DNA of 64,000 bases from an uncultured Tolumonas sp. (GCF_963678185.1 NZ_OY782757.1:1871001-1935000), one strand, 5' to 3'. Positions 29,584 through 39,476 are shown, counted from the first letter of the stretch. Notes: generated by a model from the sequence alone, not told the origin. Program-made: numbers and translations.

Positions 29584-29651
29584 CGGCCTGCACAAATTCT
29601 GGTTCAGCGGCACATGACGCTTTCCGCTATCCCCTGTTGAGATTGTTTATT

Positions 29652-31106
29652 ATGCCGAAATTCTTTGCCTCTGCATTACTGTTCTTTTCTGCTGCGTTTG
29701 CAGTTGGCTCTGCTCAGGCCGCTATTTCGGTGCCGGAAGGCAGTCGTATCGCACTGGCATTCAATGAACCGGGCTCCACCGCGATTGCTTCCTATCACGG
29801 CGACACCTTCATGACGCCAGCGTCGACACAAAAATTGCTGACCGCGCTGGCAGCAACACTTTATTTCGGCCCAGACTGGCAGTTTAAAACCCGCATGCTG
29901 GCACCTCAAGGTGCGATCCAGAATGGGGTATTAAAAGGTGATCTGGTACTGCAATTTGATGGTGCGCCCGATCTGACTCGCCAGACACTGGTTAATCTGC
30001 TCGCTTATCTGAAACAGCAAAAAATCACTCAGATAGAGGGTGACATTCTGCTGGATATCAGTGGGTACGGTGGTTACGACCATGGCGATGGTTGGTCATG
30101 GAATGATTTACCGATCTGTTTTACCGCCCCCGCCTCTGCCGTGATCATCGATCGCAACTGTGTGTTTGCCCAGCTCAAAGCCGATCAACTGGGTGCGGTT
30201 GCGCAACCTATTATTCCCGCAGGGCAACCGATCACCATTACCAGTGAAGCACGAATTGTGACACAGCAAGAGTATTATTCCGGCTGTGACCTGCGTGTCG
30301 ATATGAATTCCAGTAACAACTATCACCTGACCGGTTGTATCCCACAGCAAGTTGGCTCTCCATGGCCGTTAAGCTTTGCTATCACCGATCCGACTGCCTG
30401 GGGTGTACAACTCGTCTCTTGGGCTGCCAAACGCGCGGATATCAATCTGACTGGGCAAGTTAAAGCCGTACGCCATGTACCGGACAATCTGGTCGAACTG
30501 GCACATGTGCCTTCTGCACCACTGAAAAAACTGCTCGATCGCATGCTGAAGAAATCAGATAACCTGATTGCGGATAGTCTTTCCCGTGCACTGGGCCATT
30601 ATTATCTCAACCGCGCCGCCAGTTATGCTGCTGGTGCCGATGCGGTTCGGGGAATTCTTAAAAACAAAGCCGGTATCGATTTAGGCTCAGCACTGTTGGC
30701 AGATGGTTCTGGTTTATCGGCTCACAATCTGATCACTGCGAAGCAGATGCTGCAGGTGCTGGATTATATGGCGTTGCATGATGATGAATTACACATCATT
30801 GAGCTACTACCTGTGGCCGGTATGAGCGGTACGCTTGGCTCACGCGGCAGCGTGCAGAACCCGCCATTGGTAAAAAATGTCACCGCTAAAACTGGTACAT
30901 TGCAAAATGTGTCCAATCTGGCCGGGTTTATGAAGACGGCATCCGGTAAAAGAAAGGCCTTTGTCTTGATGAGCAATGGCTTAACTTTCCCGCCAGCAGT
31001 ACGTCAGGCACTCAAAGCGCACCGGATCGCATCTCCTCATTACAAGTTTGAACGGCAGATATTAGAGCAGATTTATCGCGAAGCACCGATAGAAATAACT
31101 GAATAA
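29652..31106 (+). CDS. dacB: D-alanyl-D-alanine carboxypeptidase/endopeptidase PBP4
   Basis: Predicted 484 residues with a signal peptide cleaved near SAQA-AIS. Class C penicillin-binding protein that trims and cleaves peptidoglycan peptides in the periplasm. Active-site motifs are STQK (SxxK), SDN (SxN) and KTG in order, with the large domain insert between the first two typical of PBP4. The ATG at 29652 (MPKFFASALLF) is preferred over an upstream TTG. It stands alone, divergent from fabV. Confidence 0.93.
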   Translation: MPKFFASALLFFSAAFAVGSAQAAISVPEGSRIALAFNEPGSTAIASYHGDTFMTPASTQKLLTALAATLYFGPDWQFKTRMLAPQGAIQNGVLKGDLVLQFDGAPDLTRQTLVNLLAYLKQQKITQIEGDILLDISGYGGYDHGDGWSWNDLPICFTAPASAVIIDRNCVFAQLKADQLGAVAQPIIPAGQPITITSEARIVTQQEYYSGCDLRVDMNSSNNYHLTGCIPQQVGSPWPLSFAITDPTAWGVQLVSWAAKRADINLTGQVKAVRHVPDNLVELAHVPSAPLKKLLDRMLKKSDNLIADSLSRALGHYYLNRAASYAAGADAVRGILKNKAGIDLGSALLADGSGLSAHNLITAKQMLQVLDYMALHDDELHIIELLPVAGMSGTLGSRGSVQNPPLVKNVTAKTGTLQNVSNLAGFMKTASGKRKAFVLMSNGLTFPPAVRQALKAHRIASPHYKFERQILEQIYREAPIEITE

Positions 31107-31169
31107 TGATAACATTAAAGAAGATTTAACTTTTGCATCTGAGCTTATTGGCTAAGTATCAGAAGAAAA

Positions 31170-31261
31170 AACCGACAAATTCCATTGAGTTAGTATCGCA
31201 TATGGAGAACAATAGACGCCCTGGGAGCCAGCCCGTCTGTCGGTTCTCCCGCAAGTATTGC
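31170..31261 (+). ncRNA. Structured leader of alaA with nested hairpin (candidate cis-regulatory RNA)
   Basis: Three stems nest directly upstream of alaA: GGAGAAC (31204-31210) with GTTCTCC (31243-31249), AGACG (31214-31218) with CGTCT (31234-31238), and CTGG (31221-31224) with CCAG (31228-31231) around a GAG loop. An upstream AACCGACA (31170-31177) is fully complementary to TGTCGGTT (31238-31245), which overlaps the outer stem, so the two folds exclude each other. A small GCAA-GTA-TTGC hairpin follows (31251-31261). No U tract follows, so it does not look like a simple terminator. No Rfam family was recognised. Confidence 0.5.
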
Positions 31262-31278
31262 AGAGGCGCGTTGTAGTC

Positions 31279-32493
31279 ATGTCACTTATTGAGAAATCAC
31301 ACAAGCTGGACAACGTCTGTTACGACATTCGCGGTCCGGTCCATAAAGAAGCCCGTCGTCTGGAAGACGAAGGCCATCGCATTCTAAAACTGAACATCGG
31401 TAACCCGGCCTCCTTTGGCTTTGATGCCCCGGAAGAAGTGATCAAAGACGTTATCGTCAATATGCATCAGGGTCAGGGTTACTGCGATTCCAAAGGCTTA
31501 TTCGCCCCACGTAAAGCCATTGCCCAATATTATCAGCAGAAAGGTCTGCGCAAAGCGGATGTGGATGACATCTACATCGGCAACGGTGCTAGCGAACTGA
31601 TCGTGATGTCGATGCAGGCACTGCTGAACAACGGTGATGAACTGTTAGTACCTGCACCCGATTATCCGCTGTGGACTGCCGCCGTGACTTTATCCGGTGG
31701 CCGCCCGGTGCATTATATCTGTGACGAACAAGCTGATTGGTATCCAGATCTGGATGATATCAAAGCGAAAATCACACCGCGCACCCGTGGTATTGTGCTG
31801 ATCAACCCGAACAACCCGACTGGCGCGGTGTATAGCACCGAATTCCTGCTGGAAGTCATCGAAATTGCGCGTCAGAACAACCTGATCATTTTCGCCGATG
31901 AGATCTACGACAAAATCATTTACGACGACATCGCTCATCACAGTATCTGTACGCTGTGCGATGACGTCTTGGTGGTCACCTTCAACGGTCTTTCAAAAGC
32001 CTATCGTGCCTGTGGTTTCCGCCAAGGCTGGATGATGGTTAGCGGCCCGAAACAGCACGCCCGTGGTTACATTGAAGGCTTAGAAATGCTGGCATCAATG
32101 CGCTTGTGTGCCAACGTGCCAATGCAATTTGCCATTCAAACTGCGCTGGGTGGTTATCAGAGCATTAATGAGCTGATCCTGCCGGGTGGACGCCTGCGTA
32201 AACAACGTGACATTGCCTGGGAGCTGCTGAATAACATTCCGGGCATTTCTTGCGTGAAACCGAAAGGCGCGATGTATATGTTCCCGCGCATGGATCCGAA
32301 GGTGTACCCAATCAAAGATGACCAGAAAATGGTGTTTGATCTGCTGCAGCAGGAAAAAATGCTGATTGTGCAGGGTACCGGCTTTAACTGGCCGACACCG
32401 GATCACTTCCGTATCGTCTTCCTGCCAGCGGAAGAGCAATTACAAGATGCGATTGGCCGTTTGGCCCGCTTCCTGAAAACCTACAAACAATAA
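31279..32493 (+). CDS. alaA: Glutamate-pyruvate aminotransferase AlaA
   Basis: Predicted 404 residues (Escherichia AlaA/YfbQ 405), a class I PLP aminotransferase that makes alanine from pyruvate and glutamate. It begins MSLIEKSHKLDNVCYDIRGP as in AlaA, with VLINPNNPTGAVY, FADEIYDKI and the PLP lysine in NGLSKAYRACGFRQG. The ATG at 31279 matches the family start; upstream in-frame codons lie in the structured leader. The AGAGG before it is 12 nt away, unusually far. yfbR follows after a strong terminator, as in Escherichia, where the two are also neighbours. Confidence 0.96.
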   Translation: MSLIEKSHKLDNVCYDIRGPVHKEARRLEDEGHRILKLNIGNPASFGFDAPEEVIKDVIVNMHQGQGYCDSKGLFAPRKAIAQYYQQKGLRKADVDDIYIGNGASELIVMSMQALLNNGDELLVPAPDYPLWTAAVTLSGGRPVHYICDEQADWYPDLDDIKAKITPRTRGIVLINPNNPTGAVYSTEFLLEVIEIARQNNLIIFADEIYDKIIYDDIAHHSICTLCDDVLVVTFNGLSKAYRACGFRQGWMMVSGPKQHARGYIEGLEMLASMRLCANVPMQFAIQTALGGYQSINELILPGGRLRKQRDIAWELLNNIPGISCVKPKGAMYMFPRMDPKVYPIKDDQKMVFDLLQQEKMLIVQGTGFNWPTPDHFRIVFLPAEEQLQDAIGRLARFLKTYKQ

Positions 32494-32498
32494 TTTGT

Positions 32499-32530
32499 AA
32501 TGGCGACTTGAAGGTCGCCATTTTTTTTTG
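32499..32530 (+). terminator. Terminator of alaA
   Basis: Stem AATGGCGAC / GTCGCCATT (TGGCGAC with GTCGCCA plus two A-T pairs), loop TTGAAG, followed by a run of nine T. Strong intrinsic terminator. Confidence 0.95.
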
Positions 32531-32569
32531 TTATCTATGTAGCACACCTGCCTTTGCGAGCCACACGCT

Positions 32570-33202
32570 ATGTCCACCAGTGAACAGTCTTCTAGTGAAT
32601 CACCTGTATCCACCAGCCATTTTTTCGCCCAGTTATCACGCATGAAACTGATCTACCGCTGGCCGCTGATGCGCAATATCCAAAAGGAAAATATCAGCGA
32701 ACACAGCCTGCAAGTAGCCATGGTCGCACATGCCCTAGCGCTGATCAGCAATCGAAAATTTAATACTCAGCTGGACGCTGCCCATATTGCGCTGATGGCA
32801 ATGTTTCACGATGCCACGGAGATTATCACCGGCGATCTGCCAACCCCGGTGAAATACCAAAATAACGCGATTGCCAGCGAATATAAGAAAATAGAAAAAC
32901 TGGCGGAACAGCAGTTGTTATCGCTGCTGCCTGATGAGTTTATCGAAGATTATCAAACGTTGCTGGATACCGAACATCAGGATGCCGAGTCCGCAAAAGT
33001 GGTCAAAGCAGCGGACACCTTGTGTGCTTACATTAAATGTCTGGAGGAGATTGCCGCGGGAAATAAAGAGTTTGTTCTGGCCAAACGCCGGCTGGAAAGC
33101 ATGCTTGAAGAGCGCATGACCCCAGCCGTGCAGTATTTTATTGATGTCTTTATCCCCAGCTTTTCATTGACGCTGGATGAGATGAGCAGCGGCAATAACT
33201 AA
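32570..33202 (+). CDS. yfbR: 5'-deoxynucleotidase YfbR, HD domain
   Basis: Predicted 210 residues. HD-domain phosphohydrolase that removes phosphate from deoxyribonucleoside 5'-monophosphates. The body from [21 protein letters not shown] matches Escherichia YfbR (199 residues), with metal-binding His in [12 protein letters not shown], the HD pair in [20 protein letters not shown] and Asp in [10 protein letters not shown] 12-residue Ser-rich N-terminal extension is predicted from the ATG at 32570; this may be genuine or the start may lie further in. Its end converges on ydjA with a 1-nt gap. Confidence 0.94.
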   Translation: MSTSEQSSSESPVSTSHFFAQLSRMKLIYRWPLMRNIQKENISEHSLQVAMVAHALALISNRKFNTQLDAAHIALMAMFHDATEIITGDLPTPVKYQNNAIASEYKKIEKLAEQQLLSLLPDEFIEDYQTLLDTEHQDAESAKVVKAADTLCAYIKCLEEIAAGNKEFVLAKRRLESMLEERMTPAVQYFIDVFIPSFSLTLDEMSSGNN

Positions 33203-33203
33203 G

Positions 33204-33758
33204 TTATAACCAACGTACAAAATCGGCACTTGCCACCAGCGTTGGCTGACGCAATGCTGTGGCCGGAGTGCCTAAATACAGAAAACCGACGATCTGATCT
33301 TGTTCCGCCAGCCCTAATGCTTCATGCAAAGCTCGCGAATACATCAGTAGGCCGGAACGCCACATACCGCCAAAACCCTGCGCCTGTGCCGCCATTTGCA
33401 TCGCCATAACCGCACAACCTGCGGATAAATGCTGCTCAAATTCCGGCACTTTATTATGCGGATGCACTTTGGCCACCACTGTGATCACCATCGGCGCCCG
33501 TAATGGCATCTGTTGCGCACGTTCAATCACCTCGTCAGTCGCACCATCTTGTTTGGCACTTGCAGCCAGCAACCGACCTAAGCGCTGCAAACCTTCGCCT
33601 TCCGCCAGTAAAAATTGAAAGGGTTGCAGATGACCATGATCAGGAGCGCGTAATCCGGCTTGTAAAATATGCTCAAGAACATCACCACTCGGTGCCGGCG
33701 CTTGTAATAAGCCACAAGATGAGCGCGTCAGTAACAAATGTAATCCTGCCTGATTCAT
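33204..33758 (-). CDS. ydjA: NAD(P)H nitroreductase YdjA
   Basis: Predicted 184 residues (Escherichia YdjA 183), a small FMN-binding nitroreductase-fold oxidoreductase. Recognisable segments are RAPDHGHLQPFQFLL, AGCAVMAMQMAAQAQGFGGMWRSG and QIVGFLYLGTP. The natural substrate is not known. Start MNQAGLHLLLTR at 33758 gives family length; a second ATG four codons upstream has no ribosome-binding site. It is divergent from sppA, the same arrangement as ydjA-sppA-ansA in Escherichia. Confidence 0.93.
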   Translation of the reverse strand: MNQAGLHLLLTRSSCGLLQAPAPSGDVLEHILQAGLRAPDHGHLQPFQFLLAEGEGLQRLGRLLAASAKQDGATDEVIERAQQMPLRAPMVITVVAKVHPHNKVPEFEQHLSAGCAVMAMQMAAQAQGFGGMWRSGLLMYSRALHEALGLAEQDQIVGFLYLGTPATALRQPTLVASADFVRWL

Positions 33759-33913
33759 ACCGTTTCTCATTGTTTGTTAACGTTATGTTTACAACCATAG
33801 CACAGGATCTCGACGGTTTGTTGCATCAAAGATCGCTCTAAGCCGCGGATGCGTAGTAATCTATGCCAACTATTCGCATAATGTCGTTATTAAACTCTTA
33901 CGGGAATTATTGC

Positions 33914-35761
33914 ATGCGTTTTCTGTTTCGCAGTATTAAATGGTTTTTCCGTTCTCTGTGGCGGATCATCAACTTCACCCGATTGCTGTTGATCAATCTT
34001 ATTTTCATCGCCATTGTTCTGGCAATCGTGATCGGGCTTCGAGAAGAAAAGCCCGAAACTACGATTCAGGAAGGCGCATTAGTGCTCGATCTGGCCGGTA
34101 AACTCGTTGAACAGCCGTCCACGCCAAATCCAGCCGATCAGCTGATGGAAAAGTGGCTGTCGGATAAAAACCAACCGCGTGAAATCGCTGTCGGTGATGT
34201 GGTCTATGCCATTCAACAGGCAAAACAAGACCCGCGAGTTAAAGGCATTGTGCTGAAAACTGCTGATCTGGAAACAGCCAGTATTGGTAAATTACTCACC
34301 ATCACACAAGCGTTGGATGACTTCCGCCAAAGTAAAAAACCGGTGGTAGCAGTTGGCAATTTTTATCAGCAACATCAATATCTGCTGGCAGCACACGCGG
34401 ATACGATTCTGCTCAATCCAGCTGGCGCTGTGGCTATTCAGGGGCTTGGCTTATATACCCTGTATTTCAAATCGGCCTTGGATAAATTCAACCTGACTCC
34501 GCACGTCTTTCGCGTCGGTACGTATAAATCGTTTGTCGAACCTTACATTCGCGACGATATGTCACCGGAAGCACGCGAAGCCAATCAACGTTGGCTCAAT
34601 GTGCTCTGGCAGCAATACGTAGACAATGTCAGTGCCGCACGACATATACCAGCAGATGCCTTTTCTCCTAGTAAAGAACAGGTGTTGACTCGTTTAACCA
34701 AAGCCGAAGGGAATGCTGCACAATATGCGCTCGACCAGGGCTTAGTTGATGAGCTGTCGACTTACGATGAAACCATCGAAACCATTCAGCATTTTGCCGG
34801 TAAAGATGGCCATGATTTCCGCAGTATTGCACTGAGCGATTATTTACACGCCCTACCCGCGCGTTATAAACAGCAAGCCAACAAACCTAGAATCGGTTTA
34901 TTAGTTGCAGCCGGCACTATCGTTGATGCAGACAATCAGCCGGGCACCATCGGCGGTGAAGCGCTGGCGAAACAGATCCGTGATGCCATGTATGACAAAG
35001 AGATCAAAGCCTTGGTATTGCGTATTGATAGCCCTGGTGGCAGTGCCTTTGCAGCCGATCAAATTCGTACCGCGCTACTGGCATTCAAAGCCAGTGGTAA
35101 ACCACTGGTCGTGTCAATGGGCAGTATGGCGGCGTCAGGTGGATACTGGATTGCAGCAGATGCGGATAAAATTTTCGCGGAACCTTCAACCATCACCGGT
35201 TCAATTGGCGTCTTTGGTATGTTCCTGACCGCCGATAAAGCATTGAATGCCTTGGGCGTGCATACCGATGGCCTTGGTACTACCGATTTTACCGGTATCA
35301 GCCCGGCACAACCCTTGCCTGAACATATCAAACAGATCGTGCAGATGAATGTCGAAAACACCTACCAGCGCTTCCTGGATCTGGTCGCTGAAGGCCGTGG
35401 GATGACCCCTGATCAGGTCGATAAAATCGCCCAAGGCCGAGTATGGGTCGGCACCGATGCCAAAAAATTGGGTTTAGTCGATACATTAGGCGATCTGACA
35501 CAAGCAACCGCTGAGGCCGGTAAACTGGCTAAATTAACCGACTACCAAGTTAAGTTAATTGAACCGGAGCTTTCCGCCAAAGATAAATTACTCCGCGAAT
35601 TGTTTGATCAAAGTGCGGAGTTACTGCCCGCATCGGTGACGCATTCTGCGTTAGGCAGTGTCGCTTTACAGTGGTGGAAAGCCAGCAATCAGGCTTTACA
35701 GCCCCTCAATGCGTTACAAGATCCACAAGGGATCTACAGTTATTGCCCAGTTTGTCAGTAG
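33914..35761 (+). CDS. sppA: Signal peptide peptidase SppA, 67K type (protease IV)
   Basis: Predicted 615 residues (Escherichia 618), an inner-membrane serine protease that degrades cleaved signal peptides. One N-terminal membrane helix at about residues 24-41, then tandem S49 domains. The catalytic lysine is in RVGTYKSFVEPYIRDDMS (about residue 205) and the serine in SMGSMAASGGYW in the C-terminal half. Start MRFLFRSIKWFF at 33914; earlier in-frame Met codons add a segment absent from the family. It is followed by ansA across a UUCG-loop terminator. Confidence 0.95.
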   Translation: MRFLFRSIKWFFRSLWRIINFTRLLLINLIFIAIVLAIVIGLREEKPETTIQEGALVLDLAGKLVEQPSTPNPADQLMEKWLSDKNQPREIAVGDVVYAIQQAKQDPRVKGIVLKTADLETASIGKLLTITQALDDFRQSKKPVVAVGNFYQQHQYLLAAHADTILLNPAGAVAIQGLGLYTLYFKSALDKFNLTPHVFRVGTYKSFVEPYIRDDMSPEAREANQRWLNVLWQQYVDNVSAARHIPADAFSPSKEQVLTRLTKAEGNAAQYALDQGLVDELSTYDETIETIQHFAGKDGHDFRSIALSDYLHALPARYKQQANKPRIGLLVAAGTIVDADNQPGTIGGEALAKQIRDAMYDKEIKALVLRIDSPGGSAFAADQIRTALLAFKASGKPLVVSMGSMAASGGYWIAADADKIFAEPSTITGSIGVFGMFLTADKALNALGVHTDGLGTTDFTGISPAQPLPEHIKQIVQMNVENTYQRFLDLVAEGRGMTPDQVDKIAQGRVWVGTDAKKLGLVDTLGDLTQATAEAGKLAKLTDYQVKLIEPELSAKDKLLRELFDQSAELLPASVTHSALGSVALQWWKASNQALQPLNALQDPQGIYSYCPVCQ

Positions 35762-35762
35762 T

Positions 35763-35785
35763 AGAGGGGTTCGCCCCTCTGTTTT
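35763..35785 (+). terminator. Terminator between sppA and ansA
   Basis: Stem AGAGGGG / CCCCTCT capped by a TTCG tetraloop, followed by GTTTT, immediately after the sppA stop. ansA begins 21 nt downstream, so it may be attenuated or have its own initiation. Confidence 0.85.
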
Positions 35786-35806
35786 AACGCAAAAGGTTAT
35801 GTTCAG

Positions 35807-36814
35807 ATGAAAAAACGCATTTATATTGCCTACACAGGCGGCACTATTGGCATGCAGCGCTCCAGTCAGGGTTACATCCCACAGGCTGGTTTTATGGAAA
35901 ACTGTCTGGCGGGTATGCCAGAGTTCCATCGTGAAGAGATGCCCGATTACACTATCCATGAATACAGCCCGCTGATCGATTCGTCAGATATGACACCCGC
36001 TGACTGGCAACGTATTGCAGAAGATATTCGCGACCACTACGACGATTTTGATGGCTTTGTGGTATTACACGGTACCGACACCATGTCGTATACCGCATCC
36101 GCCCTGTCGTTCATGTTGGAAGATCTGCATAAACCGGTCATCATCACCGGCTCGCAGATCCCACTGGCGGAACTGCGTTCCGATGGGCAGCAAAATTTAC
36201 TGGATTCGCTGTATATTGCGGCGAATTACCCGGTGCAGGAAGTCACCCTGTATTTCAATAATCAGCTGTTTCGTGGCAACCGCAGCACCAAAGTACATGC
36301 CGATGGTTTTCATGCCTTTGACTCACCTGATTTTCCACCACTCTTAGACGCCGGTATTCATATTGAATGGAATGCCGGCAAACCAGCAGAACTCAGTGAT
36401 AAACCGCTGAAAATGCATTCGATTCAACCTCAGCCAATTGGTGTGGTGACACTGTACCCTGGTATTTCTGTGGACGTCATTGCCAACATACTGCAACAAC
36501 CCGTTAAGGCATTAATTTTATTAACGTATGGTGTTGGGAATGCACCGCAAAATCCAACCATGCTCAAACTGCTACGCGAAGCATCAGAACGTGGCGTGCT
36601 GATCGTGAATCTCAGCCAGTGTCTGCGCGGCAAAGTGAATATGGGTGGTTATGCAACCGGCAATGCACTGGCGGATGCCGGTGTGTTATCCGGTTTCGAT
36701 ATGACCACCGAAGCCGCGCTGGCCAAATTGCATTTCCTGTTAAGCCAGCCGCTGACATCAGAGCAGATGAGAACATTGATGCAGCAAGATTTACGCGGTG
36801 AACTGAGTCACTAA
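35807..36814 (+). CDS. ansA: L-asparaginase I (cytoplasmic)
   Basis: Predicted 335 residues (Escherichia AnsA 338), hydrolyses asparagine to aspartate and ammonia. The two threonine active-site segments are YTGGTIGM near the N-terminus and VVLHGTDTMSYTA near residue 90; GSQIPLAELRSDG and GKVNMGGYATGNAL are also conserved. No signal peptide, hence type I. It lies downstream of sppA in the conserved ydjA-sppA-ansA group and converges on msrB. Confidence 0.96.
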   Translation: MKKRIYIAYTGGTIGMQRSSQGYIPQAGFMENCLAGMPEFHREEMPDYTIHEYSPLIDSSDMTPADWQRIAEDIRDHYDDFDGFVVLHGTDTMSYTASALSFMLEDLHKPVIITGSQIPLAELRSDGQQNLLDSLYIAANYPVQEVTLYFNNQLFRGNRSTKVHADGFHAFDSPDFPPLLDAGIHIEWNAGKPAELSDKPLKMHSIQPQPIGVVTLYPGISVDVIANILQQPVKALILLTYGVGNAPQNPTMLKLLREASERGVLIVNLSQCLRGKVNMGGYATGNALADAGVLSGFDMTTEAALAKLHFLLSQPLTSEQMRTLMQQDLRGELSH

Positions 36815-36824
36815 GCGGCATAAA

Positions 36825-36851
36825 AAAAAGCCCCTGACTCAGGGGCTTTTT
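36825..36851. terminator. Bidirectional terminator between ansA and msrB
   Basis: AAAAAGCCCCTG pairs with CAGGGGCTTTTT around an ACT loop, with A and T tracts on either side. It serves ansA on the plus strand and msrB on the minus strand. Confidence 0.92.
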
Positions 36852-37254
36852 ATTTTCCGGCGGTACTGGTTTCAGCCTCGCTGAAGCCCAGTGATAAGCT
36901 ATTGACGCAAAAACGCTGTCCGGTTTCTGTCGGGCCATCCGGGAAAACATGCCCCAGATGTGAACCACAACTGGCGCACATAATTTCAACGCGCCGCATA
37001 CCATGGCTCAGATCTTCCTCATACCGTACCGCATCTGGAATTTCCCGATCGAAACTAGGCCAGCCACAGCCGGAATCAAACTTCGCTTTTGATTCAAACA
37101 GTGGCGCATCGCAACAGACACAATGGTAAATACCTGTTTTCCGGTTATGCAACAATGCGCCTGAATATGGGCGTTCCGTTCCTTTCTCCCAGCAAACATG
37201 GAATTGTTCTGGTGTCAGTTTCAACCGCCAATCAGTCATCTGCTCCCCGCTCAT
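36850..37254 (-). CDS. msrB: Peptide-methionine (R)-S-oxide reductase MsrB
   Basis: Predicted 134 residues. Repairs the R-epimer of methionine sulfoxide. Zinc-binding CxxC pairs are at about residues 45/48 and 93/96 (CVCC and CASC), the catalytic cysteine is in RFCVNSLSL (about 116) and a further cysteine is in SGCGWPSF (63). The ATG at 37254 has AGGGGT 7 nt upstream; an internal ATG five codons later is an alternative. It lies downstream of glgX on the same strand with an 87-nt gap. Confidence 0.95.
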   Translation of the reverse strand: MSGEQMTDWRLKLTPEQFHVCWEKGTERPYSGALLHNRKTGIYHCVCCDAPLFESKAKFDSGCGWPSFDREIPDAVRYEEDLSHGMRRVEIMCASCGSHLGHVFPDGPTETGQRFCVNSLSLGFSEAETSTAGK

Positions 37255-37341
37255 GATCTTACCCCTGTTACATAATTGTTAAGAGAGTAGATGAGCAACA
37301 GAGCAGATTCAAACCACAAAAAGTAAGGTTAATAAGAAAAC

Positions 37342-39423
37342 TTAATTAACATCACATCCTTTGAGTGGGCAGGCGCGTAACAGCTTCATGGAATGAGCGC
37401 TGCAGACCGCTACCAACTGCTGTAAATCGTCCAGTAACAACCGTTTACCATCATGCGAAGCGGTGTCCACAGCCAGCGTCCAGTTATTACTTTTTTCTGG
37501 CTCTGGCAAACGGAAATGAATGTCGTAACCACTAGCATTAAATAACACCAGCCAATGTTCCTGACTTTCTTTCGCAATAATTTCCATGACTAACGCTTGC
37601 GCGGAAGGCGCATTCCAATCACCTTCGGTTAACTCACTTCCATCAGGATGATACCAATGCACAGTATCTGCCTGAGTTCGGGAGCCGAAATAGAGATCAT
37701 CTTCCAGATGTAACTCGGTGAACGCACTGGCAGAACGACGGATCCGGATCATTTGTTTCACAAATGTCAGTAACCCTTCATCCTCATTACTTAATTGCCA
37801 GTTGACCCAACTGATACGGTTATCCTGACAATAAGCATTGTTATTACCGATCTGGCTACGCCCCATCTCATCACCGGCCAATAAATGCGGGATACCTTGC
37901 GATAACAACAGGGTCACCAGCATATTGCGTTTTTGTTGCAACCGAATCCGGCTGATCCGCGGATCCAGAGTTGGCCCTTCGATGCCATAATTTTTCGACA
38001 AATTGTGGCCGTGCCCGTCGCGGTTTTCTTCCGTATTTGCCTGATTGTGGCGTTGCTCGTAACACACAGTATCTTCCAGCGTGAAACCATCGTGGTAACA
38101 CACAAAATTCACACTGGAATGAATCGCACGCAGCGATTTGGGGAAAATATCGCGCGAGCCTAATAATCGGGTCGCAAATTCGGCCATGCGGCCCATATCC
38201 CCGCGCCAGAAAGAGCGGATGGTGTCGCGGTAACGATCGTTCAGTTCTCGCCATTGGGTTGGGAATTGCCCCAGACGGTAACCAAACGGGCCAATATCCC
38301 AAGGCTCAGAGATCAGTTTCACATTTCGCAACACTGGATCTTGCATCAACGCTTTGCAAAAACCGCCATACGGGTCGAACTCCCCGCCTTCACGCGCCAG
38401 CGTTACCGCCAAATCAAAACGGAAGCCATCAATATGCATCTCGGTCACCCAATAACGCAGACTATCCATCACCAAACGTAGGCCATTTGGATGATCCACA
38501 TTAAAAGTATTCCCGCAGCCGGTCATATTGCTATAGCGAGAAAAATCCGGGCCATAACCACCGTTATCGAAACAATAATAGCTACGGTTATCTAACCCTT
38601 TGTAACTCAAGACCGGGCCACCATGCCCGCCTTCTGCGGTATGGTTAAACACCACATCCAGGATCACTTCAATACCGGCACGATGTAATTCCCGCACCAT
38701 GGTTTTAAATTCTGTGACGGCGTGTTTTACCGCATAACGTGGTTCCGGCGCCATGAAACAGACGGGGTTATAACCCCAGTAATTATTTAAGCCCAGTTGG
38801 GTTAAGCGCGGTTCGCTCATAAAACTGGCAACCGGCATCAGTTGTACCGTGGTAATGCCCAGCTCTTGCATATGCCGGATCACCGCTGGCTGGCACAAAC
38901 CAAGGTAAGTACCACGAAGATGTTCCGGCACGTCAGGGTGTAATTTAGTGAACCCTTTGACATGGACTTCATACAAAACAGTCTGCGCATCGCTGTAATG
39001 CGGGGATGTGATCCCTTCCCAGTCAAATTCATCTTCCCAAACCACCGACTTAGGCAGCATGCGATGACTATCGCCTTGATAGAGCTCTTCGTTCCATTCC
39101 AGAACACGAGACAAGGCTTTCGCATAAGGGTCTAACAATAGTTTTTGCGGATCGAACAGATGCCCTTGTTCGGGGCTGTGTGGCCCATGCACCCGATAAC
39201 CATATAAGGCACCAGATTTGACGCCTTGAATATATCCATACCAAAGATGACCGCGACGTTCACGCAATCGGATACGAGCAATTTCCTGCTCTTTTGTATC
39301 AAACAAACAAAGTTCTATGCGTTCAGCATCCGGAGCCCACAAGACAAAATTACATCCCTGCTCATCCGGCATCACCCCGAATGGGGCTTCTTTACCGGGT
39401 AACAATGTAAAATGATCCGTCAT
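37342..39423 (-). CDS. glgX: Glycogen debranching enzyme GlgX
   Basis: Predicted 693 residues (Escherichia 657), GH13 isoamylase-type enzyme that hydrolyses alpha-1,6 branches of phosphorylase-limit glycogen. An N-terminal CBM48 domain (FGVMPDEQGCNFVLWAPDAERIEL, shown split here by family knowledge only) precedes the barrel. Catalytic sites are DVVFNHTAEGG, the nucleophile in GFRFDLAV, the acid in LISEPWD, and YHDGFTLEDTV. It is the last gene of malQ-glgB-glgX, 53 nt after glgB. No glgC, glgA or glgP is in the window. Confidence 0.94.
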   Translation of the reverse strand: MTDHFTLLPGKEAPFGVMPDEQGCNFVLWAPDAERIELCLFDTKEQEIARIRLRERRGHLWYGYIQGVKSGALYGYRVHGPHSPEQGHLFDPQKLLLDPYAKALSRVLEWNEELYQGDSHRMLPKSVVWEDEFDWEGITSPHYSDAQTVLYEVHVKGFTKLHPDVPEHLRGTYLGLCQPAVIRHMQELGITTVQLMPVASFMSEPRLTQLGLNNYWGYNPVCFMAPEPRYAVKHAVTEFKTMVRELHRAGIEVILDVVFNHTAEGGHGGPVLSYKGLDNRSYYCFDNGGYGPDFSRYSNMTGCGNTFNVDHPNGLRLVMDSLRYWVTEMHIDGFRFDLAVTLAREGGEFDPYGGFCKALMQDPVLRNVKLISEPWDIGPFGYRLGQFPTQWRELNDRYRDTIRSFWRGDMGRMAEFATRLLGSRDIFPKSLRAIHSSVNFVCYHDGFTLEDTVCYEQRHNQANTEENRDGHGHNLSKNYGIEGPTLDPRISRIRLQQKRNMLVTLLLSQGIPHLLAGDEMGRSQIGNNNAYCQDNRISWVNWQLSNEDEGLLTFVKQMIRIRRSASAFTELHLEDDLYFGSRTQADTVHWYHPDGSELTEGDWNAPSAQALVMEIIAKESQEHWLVLFNASGYDIHFRLPEPEKSNNWTLAVDTASHDGKRLLLDDLQQLVAVCSAHSMKLLRACPLKGCDVN

Positions 39424-39476
39424 AGTCTTAACTCCATCTGACCCCCGTCATACGACGACGGGGGCCTCTTATGCTG

